Shown: positions 21,611 through 31,348 of the stretch, piece after piece
Numbering within the stretch: position 1 is the stretch's first letter
Layout: every line of letters starts with the position of its first letter
Assembly (NCBI RefSeq): GCF_020360975.1
Contig: NW_025408668.1
Location: 2,356,001 to 2,420,000 of the forward strand
Reading direction: 5' to 3'
Length of the DNA stretch: 64,000 bases
Source: Hirsutella rhossiliensis
Lineage: Eukaryota > Ascomycota > Sordariomycetes > Hypocreales > Ophiocordycipitaceae
Translations under genes and position numbers: made by a program
The notes under the pieces: generated by a model
Database searches by the model: none
Seen by the model: only the letters and a program-made list of their open reading frames with translations
What the model was told of the DNA's origin: nothing

Positions 21611-24072
21611 ATGGCCGCCGAAAAGGCCACTGTTGCCTCCGGAGCTGACCTCGGCAGCGGGCTCCGGAAGCGTGTCGCCGAATCGCCAGCTGCCATCTCG
21701 CACCAGGCAAACCGCGTCGATGACAAGAAGAAGCTTGCTAAGAAGGTAAGGAGATTGAAGCTGGAGCGGGAACTCTCGTCTGACATTGCGCCAGGAACCA
21801 AGCCTTGTCAACACGCTCGAGCAGTGGGAGCCAATCTTTGCCCCTCTCCTTTTCACGGCCCTCGCCTTCGTCACGCGCCTCTGGAAGATTGGCATCAGTG
21901 ACATTGTTACATGGGACGAGGCTCAGTAAGCTGCTGACCGCACCTCCGTTTGTCTCTCCGCATTCACTGACCCTGCGCCCTGCAGCTTTGGCAAGTTCGG
22001 CAGCTACTACATCAAACATGAATACTACTTCGATGTCCACCCGCCCCTGGGCAAGATGCTTGTCGGGCTTTCTGGCGTCCTCGCCGGCTACAACGGTTCC
22101 TTCGAGTTCAAGTCTGGCGAGAAATACCCCGAGGATGTCAACTTTGCCTTTATGCGCGCCTTCAACGCCTTCTTCGGCATTGTCTGCATCCCCATGGCCT
22201 ACTACACCGCTCGAGAGCTCCATCTGCGCCGACCTGCCGTCTGGCTCGTCACGCTCATGGTGCTCTGTGAGAACTCGTACACCACCATCAGCCGATTCAT
22301 CCTCCTCGACTCCATGCTGCTTTGCGGCACCGTCGCCACCGTCTTTTGCTGGGCCAAGTTCCACAACCAACGACACTCTAGCTTTGAGCCCGAGTGGTTC
22401 TTCTGGCTTTTCATGACTGGCCTGAGCATTGGATGCGTCTGCAGCGTCAAGCTCGTCGGCCTCTTTGTCACTGCGCTGGTTGGACTGTATACGGTTGAGG
22501 ATCTCTGGCGCAAATTTGGCGATACAAAGATGCCTATAGTGAGTGACCCGCGCACCCCCATTTCGCTCGCCGCAAACCGTGTCTTGGCTCTAATCCGCTC
22601 CTGCAGACTACCCTTGGCGCTCACGTCGTCACCCGTGTCGTCGGTCTGATTGTTGTCCCCTTTCTCATTTATTTGTTGTCCTTCGCCCTGCACTTTGCCA
22701 TTCTCGACAAGACTGGCCCAGGAGATGCTCAGATGAGCTCGCTGTTCCAGGCCAACCTCAAGGGCACCGAGGTCGGAAAGGACAGCCCCCTTGAGGTTGC
22801 CCTTGGGTCGCGGGCAACGATCAAGAACATGGGCTACGGCGGCGGCTTGCTCCATTCACACGTCCAGACGTACCCCGAGGGCTCCCAGCAGCAGCAGGTT
22901 ACGTGCTACCACCACAAGGATGCCAACAATGACTGGTTCATCTATCCGAACCGTGCTGAACTCGACTATGATCACGAGTCTCAGGACATTCGATTCATCG
23001 GCGACAACTCGGTTATCCGTCTAATCCATGCCCAGACGGGGCGCAACCTGCACTCTCACGACATCGCGGCCCCGATCACCAAGTCGGACAAGGAGGTTTC
23101 GAGCTACGGCAACCTGACTATCGGTGACAACAAGGACCATTGGAAGATTGAGGTTGTCCGTGACCCTGCATCTCGGGACCGAAGCAGGATTCGGACTCTC
23201 ACAACCGCGTTCCGTCTTAAGCATGAAGCCCTGGGCTGCTACCTCCGAGCCGGCAACAAGAACCTGCCTCAGTGGGGCTTTAGACAAATCGAGGTTACCT
23301 GCACCAAGGACAACAACCCTCGGGACACCTACACGCACTGGAATGTCGAAGCCCACTGGAACGAAAAGCGTAAGCATGCAGACATCCCGTGCGCAAGATG
23401 CTTGCCGCCGTCGCTAACTTGCCCTTAGTGCCCCCTGGCGACCCTGGTGTCTATAAGTCGCCCTTCTTCCATGACTTTGTCCATCTCAACGTGGCCATGA
23501 TGACGTCCAACAACGCTCTGGTGCCGGACCCCGACAAGCAGGATGACCTAGCTTCCCAGTGGTGGCAGTGGCCTATCCTGCACGTCGGTCTTCGCATGTG
23601 CGGCTGGGACGACAGCATCGTCAAGTACTTCCTCTTGGGTAACCCCTTCGTTTACTGGGGCACGACGGCCGGCCTGGTGGTCGCCGGCCTGGTTGTGACG
23701 TGGTACCTGCTGCGATGGCAGCGTGGGATGAAGGACCTGAACCAGCAGGAGATTGACCAGGTTCACTACTCTGGCATCTATCCGGCCGCCGGGTGGTTCT
23801 TGCATTACCTGCCGTTCGTCGTCATGGCCCGAGTCACATACGTGCATCATTACTATCCGGCGCTCTACTTTGCCATCCTCACATTCGGCTTCCTGGTCGA
23901 CTGGCTTGTGAGAAACCGCAACCAGGTGGTGCAGAGCGCCGTGTACGGCAGCCTTTACGCCGTCACCATCGGCCTTTACATCCTCTTTATCCCGATCTGC
24001 TGGGGAATGACCGGGTCCAACAAGCAGTACAGCTACCTGAAGTGGTTCGAGAACTGGCGAATTTCTGATTGA
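21611..24072 (+). CDS. PMT2: Dolichyl-phosphate-mannose protein O-mannosyltransferase, PMT2 subfamily
   Basis: ER membrane enzyme that transfers mannose from dolichyl phosphate to Ser/Thr of secretory proteins, normally as a Pmt1-Pmt2 heterodimer; important for the fungal wall. Exons 21611-21745, 21795-21925, 21986-22538, 22607-23369 and 23429-24072, 741 residues. Catalytic acidic pair is in the first luminal loop (ISDIVTWDEAHFGKF, with the intron inside H); then YYFDVHPPLGKMLVGL, SRFILLDSMLL, the MIR beta-trefoil region (LLHSHVQTYP, LIHAQTGRNLHSH) and LNVAMMTSNNALVPDPD. The C-terminal membrane block ends YLKWFENWRISD. PMT2 rather than PMT1 or PMT4 is chosen from HFGKFGSYYIKHE and the MIR text. 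Introns are 49-68 bp with canonical ends. Confidence 0.95.
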
Positions 24073-24472
24073 GGAGCTTCGGGCATGTTTGGAGTCATCT
24101 ACGCTCTCTGCATCAAGAGATGTTGGAGGAAGGTGAACGTTCTCGGGACCAAGAGCCACAAGGATCTAGGTGCGGGACGTGATGAGATTTTCACCAGCCT
24201 GGGACTGGGAATGCGTCAAACGGCCAGGAGGAAAACCACAAAAGGAGCACGTCTAGGTACGGGAGAGGAGACTCGGTCTGTCTCATGCAATGCTGTATTT
24301 CCTCCGTAATTTGAAAGGCGTGGCGACGGTGCCAGCCACAAGTGTACATTATGCAATATCGCTACATGACTGTAGCAGGCCTTGTTTCTTGAGTCGACCC
24401 GACGAGCATCCGCGGGCAGAATGCTTTGGGGGGGTATCATGCGCCGTATGTACGCAGCCGTGCTCTCCAATG
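24073..24472. other. Convergent intergenic region PMT2/Rab
   Basis: 3' regions of PMT2 and the Rab gene. An open frame continuing past PMT2 has no family likeness. Nothing else seen. Confidence 0.45.
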
Positions 24473-25213
24473 TCAGCAGCACCCGCCTCCAGCGGCCTTG
24501 CTGGCGTCGCCCGTCAATCTCACTTGCCGGCCTCCCCCGGCACTCGGCCCCTTGACACCGGATCGCCGATCGTTGAGGTCATACTTGCCAGCCTGAATGT
24601 TCTGGAATATCCTCTCGGCAACCCTCATAAAGGCCCTTTCCACGTTCTCGCCGCTCTTGGCACTCGTCTCGACGTACTCCATGACGCCGTTGCGCTTGGC
24701 CCAGGACTCGGCGTCTTCCCTCGTGACCTCTCTCTTGTTCTCCTCCTGCTGCGTCAGATCGGCCTTGTTGCCGACCAGTATAACGACGATGTCGGGCTCG
24801 GCGATGGCTCGCAGGTCATTGAGCCAGTCGGTGACGTGTTGAAAGGTCTGCTTGCGCGACAGGTCGAAGACGAGCAGGGCACCACTGGCGCCGCGAAAGT
24901 AGGACCTGGTGACGGACTTGTACGTCTCCTGGCCGGCCGTGTCCCAGAGGCTGAGCTTCATGTGCTTCTGGGGTGTGTTGCTGGTGTCGCGGGGCGGATC
25001 GGGCAGGCCGTCGGGGGCGGAGAAGGGTGAGGGGGACTTGGTGTGAGGCGGGCCGACGGGGACGATGCGGGAGCCGAACTCAACGCCAATGGTGACGTCG
25101 TGATGGGGAGAGAAGCGGCCCTCGCAGAGGCGGATGGTGAGGCTCGACTTGCCGCATCCCGAGTCGCCGATGCAGACCAACTTGGCGATGAAGTCCCACG
25201 GCGACGATGCCAT
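24473..25213 (-). CDS. Rab-family small GTPase (Rab2/4/14 group, Ypt4-like) with an internal insertion
   Basis: Single-exon 246-residue Rab, a switch on secretory or endosomal membranes. Motifs: P-loop GDSGCGKSS, switch I TIGVEFGSRI, DTAGQETYKSVTRSYF, guanine-binding NKAD and ETSAKSG, and a C-terminal Cys pair (GGGCC) for double geranylgeranylation. VEFGS and SYFRGASGALLVFDLS resemble Rab4/Ypt4 more than Rab1 or Rab11, but subgroup assignment is tentative. About 30 Pro/Ser-rich residues sit between strands beta2 and beta3 (from PPHTKSPSPF to TSNTPQKH), where Rabs normally have a tight turn. This stretch lacks a plausible 5' splice site, so it is taken as protein. Confidence 0.9.
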   Translation of the reverse strand: MASSPWDFIAKLVCIGDSGCGKSSLTIRLCEGRFSPHHDVTIGVEFGSRIVPVGPPHTKSPSPFSAPDGLPDPPRDTSNTPQKHMKLSLWDTAGQETYKSVTRSYFRGASGALLVFDLSRKQTFQHVTDWLNDLRAIAEPDIVVILVGNKADLTQQEENKREVTREDAESWAKRNGVMEYVETSAKSGENVERAFMRVAERIFQNIQAGKYDLNDRRSGVKGPSAGGGRQVRLTGDASKAAGGGCC

Positions 25214-27045
25214 GAGCAGGACGGGGCAGCTGCTGCGGGGGAGGAGGAGCAGAAGGAGGACGACGAGGAGGACGACGGCGGGGTTCGAGCTGAGCGGATA
25301 GTTGGGTTGTAGTGTCGTATGGTTATTGTCGATCGCAGATCAGATATCGACGGGGATGAAGTCGAAGAGGTCCGATGACGGGGAGTGGCCAGCTAGCCAG
25401 CCAGCCAGTGGCTGGGAGACTTATGCCAAAGGAAGAAGCGAATGGATGTAGCAAATGTAGCCAAAAGAAGAAACGTATGCGATTTTCGAATCGAGATGCC
25501 TGCACCGGGGAAGAGCTTCGGAGAAACGGGCACTTGTTCAAGACGGAGAGCTGCTGGTGGCGGTTGAGAAGCCTTGGTTCGCCATGGGAGCAGTTTCGTG
25601 GGCCTGACGTGGGCCAAGTACCTTGCAGCCGCTTCCGCTATTGGGAGGTACCTGGTATAGACGGTGGGTGTCTTGATCAGAGGTGGCTAAGGGAAAGGAC
25701 GCTGTCACGTTAGGTAAGCTTAGTCAGTCCGCCTTGACGCTGGAGCGAAATCGGTCGAGGCCGATCTCTTTAGGCTCTGACTAATTAACGAGCATACACC
25801 TGGCTAATCGACATATTCCTTGGCAACCTTGCCTATTGAAGGCATTCATGCGGCCGTGGCGGGCCCCCTGCTAGCTCGATATGTTGTTATAAACAGAGGT
25901 GGACTTGTAAATACGAGAGGAGCAGCTTTAAAGTTATTTATCTACGCTGAGGATTTATCCTAATCGGGGTATAGTGGTGCACTATTGGCACGTGCATCTT
26001 ATTAACCGGACGGAAGATCTGCCTTGATTTTTTCAAGGCGTTATAGATCAGGTCATTAACTTAAAGATAAGTTATAGACTAAACCGCGTCGTATTTATAA
26101 AAATTAGGTTCTAAATGGCTTATATACTTATTTCTCTGCTTCCATCTATACTCTTGCTTGTTTTCTATAATGCTAGACCCTCTTCCTTGTCTCTAGACAT
26201 GAGCTCTACTAGCTAAGGAGTGCCGTAGAAACTCTTTAAATTGGAGCCGTCTTGCAGCGAGGATAAGTAGGCTTTGGCGCAGCCCCCACGCCGATGTCGA
26301 TCGCCAAGACTGGTCTAATTTGGTGTTGGTTTTAGTTAATTTATAGAAAGCAGGCATATAAAACTCACCGCCCTCTCTGCCTACACGTAGAAACTCATAA
26401 ATCCAAACAGGCTTGGCAGGTTGGCAATATGGGGATATAGAGGTCCTACCGGTAATACGAGTTGGTATAGAAAAGGTACCGATCTGCATCCGCCCTAGCC
26501 ATCCTCGCCCGCTGAGTCAATAGACAATGGCCGAGGCAAATATAGACAGATACTTTCTCTATATAAATAATATGGCATCTGCTCTCGTATAGCCCCTACT
26601 GTCTTAGACAGCCAAGCCAGTTTGAATTCGTAAGTTTATCTAATATCGAGCTAGTAGAGGGGCTATAGAGGTTGCTTTAATCCTTATATCTTATCTTTTT
26701 CGCCTGGAAAAGTAAGATGGCGTAGATTAGGCCTTAAAATAGGCTGATCGCATAAGTACGTATCTCAAGAAAGTTAGTTTATAGAATCCTTGGTAATACG
26801 GGCATTGATACCTTAATACCGGTGGTTATTGCAGCTGGCGGCTTCTAGTTGGCTTTGCGCTCCTTAAAAAGTACCAAAGCCACGGTACCTTTTCCTGAGT
26901 CTTGAATTACTATAAAGTTTCAGCAAGTACAAGAAATGCAAAGCAGCTGCTCCCGAGTTAGCACCCCAAAGCGCACCGTCACAGCCACTTTCCATTGGGC
27001 ATCCTTTTTTATCTTTCTTAGAGTTTCCCTCAAAAAGTAGTATCA
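25214..27045. other. AT-rich, RIP-like gene-free tract; left edge of accessory island
   Basis: From about 25.7 kb the base composition drops sharply: TA dinucleotides abound and CA/TG become sparse on both strands, while CG persists. This is the footprint expected of RIP (CpA to TpA) on an old repeat. Short frames such as 26193-26489 (-) are not recognisable. The first ~500 bp are the promoter of the Rab gene. No intact coding gene is supported. Confidence 0.6.
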
Positions 27046-28695
27046 ATGATACTTTGCAGGGCCCTGATTGCCGCTGTTGGCGCGGCTCATCTGGTGGCTG
27101 CACTGAATGTTCCTTTAGAGCAAGCAGCGCACCCACTTCCTACGCTTCTCGATGCCACGCTCGACGAACTGCGGCAGGGGCTTGATAGCGGCATCTTTAC
27201 CAGCTCTGATCTTGTTAAGGCATACCTTGCTCGTATCGACGAAACAAACTTGGAGTTGCATGCCGTTACGGAGGTCAACCCAGATGCCCTTGCTATCGCT
27301 GAGGCGTTGGACAAGGCAAGAGGGGGGCGACTTATGACAGATCAACCTTTGTATGGAATCCCCATTCTGCTAAAAGATAACATCGCTACCAACGACAAAA
27401 TGAACAATACTGCTGGATGCGAGGCTTTGCTTGGGGCCAAGGTCCCAGAAGATAGTACAGTTGCTGCTCGACTGCGAGCGGCTGGAGCAATTATCCTTGG
27501 CAAGGCAAATATGGATCAATGGGCTGGCTTTGAACAATCCGGACCGGACTACGGTGGTAAGGTGGTGGGCGCATATTCACCTCGACAGTACCCTATGGGA
27601 TCGTCTTCCGGGAGCGCCGTAGCGGCATCTATTGGCCTTGCTTGGGCAACCGTTGGGACCGACACGACAGGCTCAATTACTGGTCCTGCTGGAGCAAATA
27701 ATATTGTCGGCCTCAGACCAACATTAGGACTGGTTCCTCGACATCTGGTTATCCCATACTCCGAACATTTCGATACAGTTGGCCCAATGGCCAGGACGGT
27801 CAAAGATGCTGCGTATCTTCTCTCGGCAATAGCAGGTCCCGATGAACGCGATAACTATACATCCGCATTTCCATTCAGTCAGGTGCCTAATTACGTCGGC
27901 GCGTGCAACACTTCCGGTCTCAAGGGAAAGCGTATCGGTCACGCTCGTTATCTCCACACGAATGTGTCGTGTGCGGTTGACGAGAGTGCACTAAAGGTTC
28001 TTCGAAATGCAGGTGCCGAAATAGTTGATATAGCCTTCGACGGTCGAGACGATGGTCGAACCATGGATAGACTTCAAAATGTGTTGTCGGATCACTACTT
28101 GAATATAGCCCAGATCGACTTCAAGGCGAATCTTGCGGAATATTTTTCGAAATTGATCACAAATCCAAACAACATCACCTCTACCGTTGATCTCGTACGA
28201 TATACTCAGGACAAATATCCAAATTATTGGAACGACCCAGCGAATAGTGGGCACTTACCATACCTCGAGACGCCGCCGTTGAACAACTCTGAGGCATCTC
28301 GCTTAGTCTGGGGAAACTTTTCACGAATGAAGTCTGCTGCTAGTCAATATGGGTTTTCGGCCGCATTCAACAAGGGCGAAGTCGATGCATTCGTCATACC
28401 ATTCTGCGACACATACAATCGTCAAATTTATGCCAACGGTCAACCGTTCATCACAGTACCTTTTGAAAGGCTCAAAGACGATCGTTATGCGACAGACAAA
28501 AATGGTCTGATGGTGTACGGCACTAACTATCCTATGGGAATCACTTTCTTGGGGCCTCAGTGGAGCGAAGAACAACTATTGGGCATCGCGTATGCGTTCG
28601 AGCAAGAAACTATGTTCAGAAAAAACATGACGCCTTATATCAAGCCTACGTCCGAATTAGAAGCGAGGGTAAGGCGACGAGCTTTGCGCTCTTAG
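27046..28695 (+). CDS. Secreted amidase-signature (AS) hydrolase
   Basis: Single-exon 549-residue amidase. The first ~20 residues (LIAAVGAAHLVAA) form a signal peptide and about seven N-X-S/T sites suggest secretion. The Ser-cisSer-Lys triad of AS enzymes is present: Lys110 in ILLKDNIAT, cis-Ser near 187 in MGSSSGSA, and nucleophile Ser210 in GTDTTGSIT. The usual DTGGS and the first Gly of GGSSGG are substituted (T and S), so activity is likely but substrate is unknown; AS enzymes cleave diverse amides. C-terminal marker YPMGITFLGPQWSEEQLLGIAYAFEQ is standard. Third codon positions are less G/C-rich than in the core genes, and it sits between a RIP-like tract and a transposon, so horizontal or accessory origin is possible. 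No stop codons interrupt it. Confidence 0.9.
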   Translation: MILCRALIAAVGAAHLVAALNVPLEQAAHPLPTLLDATLDELRQGLDSGIFTSSDLVKAYLARIDETNLELHAVTEVNPDALAIAEALDKARGGRLMTDQPLYGIPILLKDNIATNDKMNNTAGCEALLGAKVPEDSTVAARLRAAGAIILGKANMDQWAGFEQSGPDYGGKVVGAYSPRQYPMGSSSGSAVAASIGLAWATVGTDTTGSITGPAGANNIVGLRPTLGLVPRHLVIPYSEHFDTVGPMARTVKDAAYLLSAIAGPDERDNYTSAFPFSQVPNYVGACNTSGLKGKRIGHARYLHTNVSCAVDESALKVLRNAGAEIVDIAFDGRDDGRTMDRLQNVLSDHYLNIAQIDFKANLAEYFSKLITNPNNITSTVDLVRYTQDKYPNYWNDPANSGHLPYLETPPLNNSEASRLVWGNFSRMKSAASQYGFSAAFNKGEVDAFVIPFCDTYNRQIYANGQPFITVPFERLKDDRYATDKNGLMVYGTNYPMGITFLGPQWSEEQLLGIAYAFEQETMFRKNMTPYIKPTSELEARVRRRALRS

Positions 28696-28832
28696 GTAAT
28701 TCCGATCGTTGAAGCAGTAAGCGCAGGGGATGGCAGCACTCTCACGTGTATGCTAAGTGGGCAGAGTTTATTTCTTTAACTGCCTTTCATCATATACCCT
28801 TGAGACGGAAATTCGTATTGTAATATTACGTA
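28696..28832. other. Spacer between amidase and transposon
   Basis: 3' region of the amidase gene; nothing recognised. Confidence 0.4.
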
Positions 28833-28834
28833 TA

Positions 28835-28878
28835 AGGGATTTTCCGGTGATCTGCCGGATCTGGCGATTCGCCGGATT
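28835..28878 (+). repeat. Left terminal inverted repeat of pogo element
   Basis: Starts AGGGATTTTCCGGTGATC and contains two imperfect copies of GATCTGCCGGAT. Pairs with the right repeat, differing at four positions, three of them C/T. Confidence 0.85.
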
Positions 28879-29399
28879 TTGGGCTCATTGCATTCCAGCA
28901 AAGAACTGAGAATAACTTCACGAATACTATTTGAATTGTTCTAAAATTTTATAAGAGCAGTTAATAATGCTCAAAGATGTCACTCAATTTTTTTTGAAGT
29001 CATCCAGCCATCGAGGTCGTCTTCTGTTACTCTCCGATCGCGCAAGTCCCCGAAATGCACCCATTGCCTCCCGATCACTATCAACAGCTAAAGAGGGCCT
29101 TTGAGGACAGGATATGTCGTTTGAAGTTATCATTGCCTTGTTATTTGCGTTATTATATAGTCTGTTTGGTACCTGCAATGCTATGGCCCGCTCTGGTGTG
29201 AACGGAAGAGTGACAATTTTTGCAGCGTGAACATCCTGACTCTCTCGCGACCCTCAGAAGCCACCCGTCGGTCATTCTGCATTTTCTGTGGCTTTTCCAC
29301 TTTCAAAATCTTCAGCTCTTGTTAATAATGCCAATTTATCTCCTTATTTTGCTTCACGGCCTCCGTCATCCGTCGTTTTCTCCCAATTTCCGCCTCTCA

Positions 29400-30600
29400 T
29401 TGCTTCCTCTTCTCTAGAGCGAGAGCTTTTGCTCCGCTGCCTTCTGCTGTCGCTGAAGCTTTCGGGCCTCCTTCTTCAGAGCCTCCTCTTTCTTTTGGAG
29501 TCCTTTCACTGTCATTTTTTGGCGAGCTTGAGCCACATTTTTAAAGCTAAACACCTCGTCTGCACTAGAATCTGTACAGCAGAAGAGATCATCTTTTGAA
29601 GCCTTACCGGTCTGCCTGCGCTGGTTCTTGTGACTACTTGTTCTCTGCATACTTTAACTCTCATATCAAGCACTTAAAACTCATATTGAGGGCTCCCGAG
29701 GGTGCTGCTCAGCCTTCGGCTGTTGCGGCCAGCATCAACAGAGGACTTCTCGACTACTTCCTGGAAAGCGTTCCAAAACACAGTCTAGATCTTCGATTTC
29801 AGCAATCCAATGAAACTTTTTGATTTGTCTGTGTACTGGATAAGATCATGCGTATACGCTGTTGAGAGAGGCTGAATAACGATACATCAAGGGTTGCAGC
29901 CGATGAATGGATTGAGGGGGAAACACCACAACGATCAGTCGGTGCCGGTCACACCACTCCATAAATTCGATACTAAAATGGTTAAGTGGCCATCGGGAAC
30001 CAAAAGGCGATAAGCACAACCGTTTCGAGCTTTCGCCCTGGTAAACCGGTCGAACGTACCGGTGAGCTGCTCATTTCCAATATTGTGATTCGTCCACCTC
30101 GTTTTTGACGTGTTAAAAATATTTATTGACGACTTGATTCACGTTTCACGAACCAAAAGTCCAGAGTTTGTGCTGGCTTGTCTTGGTGGATGAGAAATGG
30201 GGGCAGCGATGCCATCTCTGACTGACGCACATCTTGAACGTAATGGAGGATGGGTTGCCATTTTTAATACGCCGAGCAATTTTGCCTTGTTTTTATAATA
30301 AGAGGAATACCCTGTTCGTTCAAATGCTCATAAGGAATAGAAAGCCCATTTCATCCATGTTATACGTGTTTTAGGGTAGGGTGTCGAATTTCTCAATTTT
30401 CGTGCACGTCTTTCCTTGTCAGGTGTGAAAGCGGAGCCTCGCGCACTGAATTTCAAGCTAAAAATAAACCTTACATTCAGATGCATAGATAGGTTCTTTT
30501 CAGAAGATGCTTGTACCGTCGAATCACGTTCAATCTGGCTCATTACGGGTGCGTAGAATGAAGTTATCCAGCTCGCCCTTCCAACCCCCATTTTTGGCAG
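29400..30600 (-). pseudogene. pogo/DDE_1 transposase remnant
   Basis: Read right to left in shifting frames, the minus strand retains family landmarks: NTYNMDEMGF (the pogo NMDE motif), YRLLVPDGHL (DGH motif with a catalytic Asp), EFMEWCDRHR, FPPQSIHRLQPL, then a Lys-rich tail (KKEEALKKEARKLQRQQK). The position after LQPL, normally Asp, reads Met, and many stops and frameshifts occur. Limits are approximate. Identification rests on these motifs; subfamily is not resolved. Confidence 0.72.
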
Positions 30601-30910
30601 TATCCTGAGCCAAGTTCTGCACTATGGATAGAATGGGGATAATCCCACATGATTAAAGCCTACGATGAAAGCCAATAATGTTCTGTTTTTGCTGTGTTGG
30701 CTGAAATGACTTACACAATCTGTCGGCATCCTATTTTGGCCGTTGCTTGGTTTGATGTCAGCACCGCAGCGCATCGCCGCCTAGATAAAAGTTCTAAATA
30801 TATGCCAGACTTTCACTGCTTCTCATGATTCAGGAAATCAAAGGATACGTCAATTGGCACCGTTGTTGTTGAGCTATTGTCGATTGATGTTGAGCGTGCG
30901 AAGTCGCCGC

Positions 30911-30954
30911 AATCCGGCAGATCACCAGATCCGGCAGATCATCGGAAAATCCCT
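30911..30954 (-). repeat. Right terminal inverted repeat of pogo element
   Basis: Reverse complement of the left repeat; ends ...AAAATCCCT followed by TA. The same sub-repeat (ATCCGGCAGATC) occurs twice. Confidence 0.85.
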
Positions 30955-30956
30955 TA

Positions 30957-31348
30957 TGCGAATAGCTTCACTTTGCAAGGTACGTATAGGAGAGGGGCGC
31001 GTAGTCAAGGCGGGGAATGTGCGCACCTAATTATGCGATATCGGCGCTGCGCCTTAACCAGCCATATCAGCCCACTTTTCGTCTACCCGATAAGTAAACG
31101 CGCCTACCAATTAAAAGGGCCTTAGCTTTTGAACGGGCCGGAATCGGTTCAAGTGAAAGTGATGGGTTTTGCTGGCTTTCAAACACAGGTTCGAGAGCAC
31201 AGTGGAAGGCAAGGACGGCTGCACATAGGTGAAAGTAGCAATATAGGTTCTCTTCTGGCTATAAATCACAAGAACAAGGATGTAAAAGAAGAAAGAAGTG
31301 GCCCGATACGAGCCAAGGGCTGCCGACCCAGTGAACATGTTCTATAAC
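30957..31348. other. Spacer, nothing recognised
   Basis: Short unrelated open frames only. Confidence 0.35.

Larger units (their letters stand above)
28835..30954 (-). mobile_element. Decayed pogo-type (Tc1/mariner superfamily) DNA transposon
   Basis: About 2.1 kb bounded by 44-bp inverted repeats (28835-28878 and 30911-30954, 40 of 44 identical by eye) and flanked on both sides by TA (28833-28834, 30955-30956), the duplication made by Tc1/mariner elements. The interior encodes, on the minus strand, broken pieces of a DDE_1/pogo transposase. Both ends are intact enough to define the insertion precisely, while the coding part is ruined, so the copy cannot move by itself. Confidence 0.82.

Noticed and set aside
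24950..25070. Unspliced intron in the Rab gene
   Set aside because: An acceptor-like CCCCAG exists at the end of the inserted stretch, but no acceptable GT donor in phase stands at its start; kept as protein with a note.
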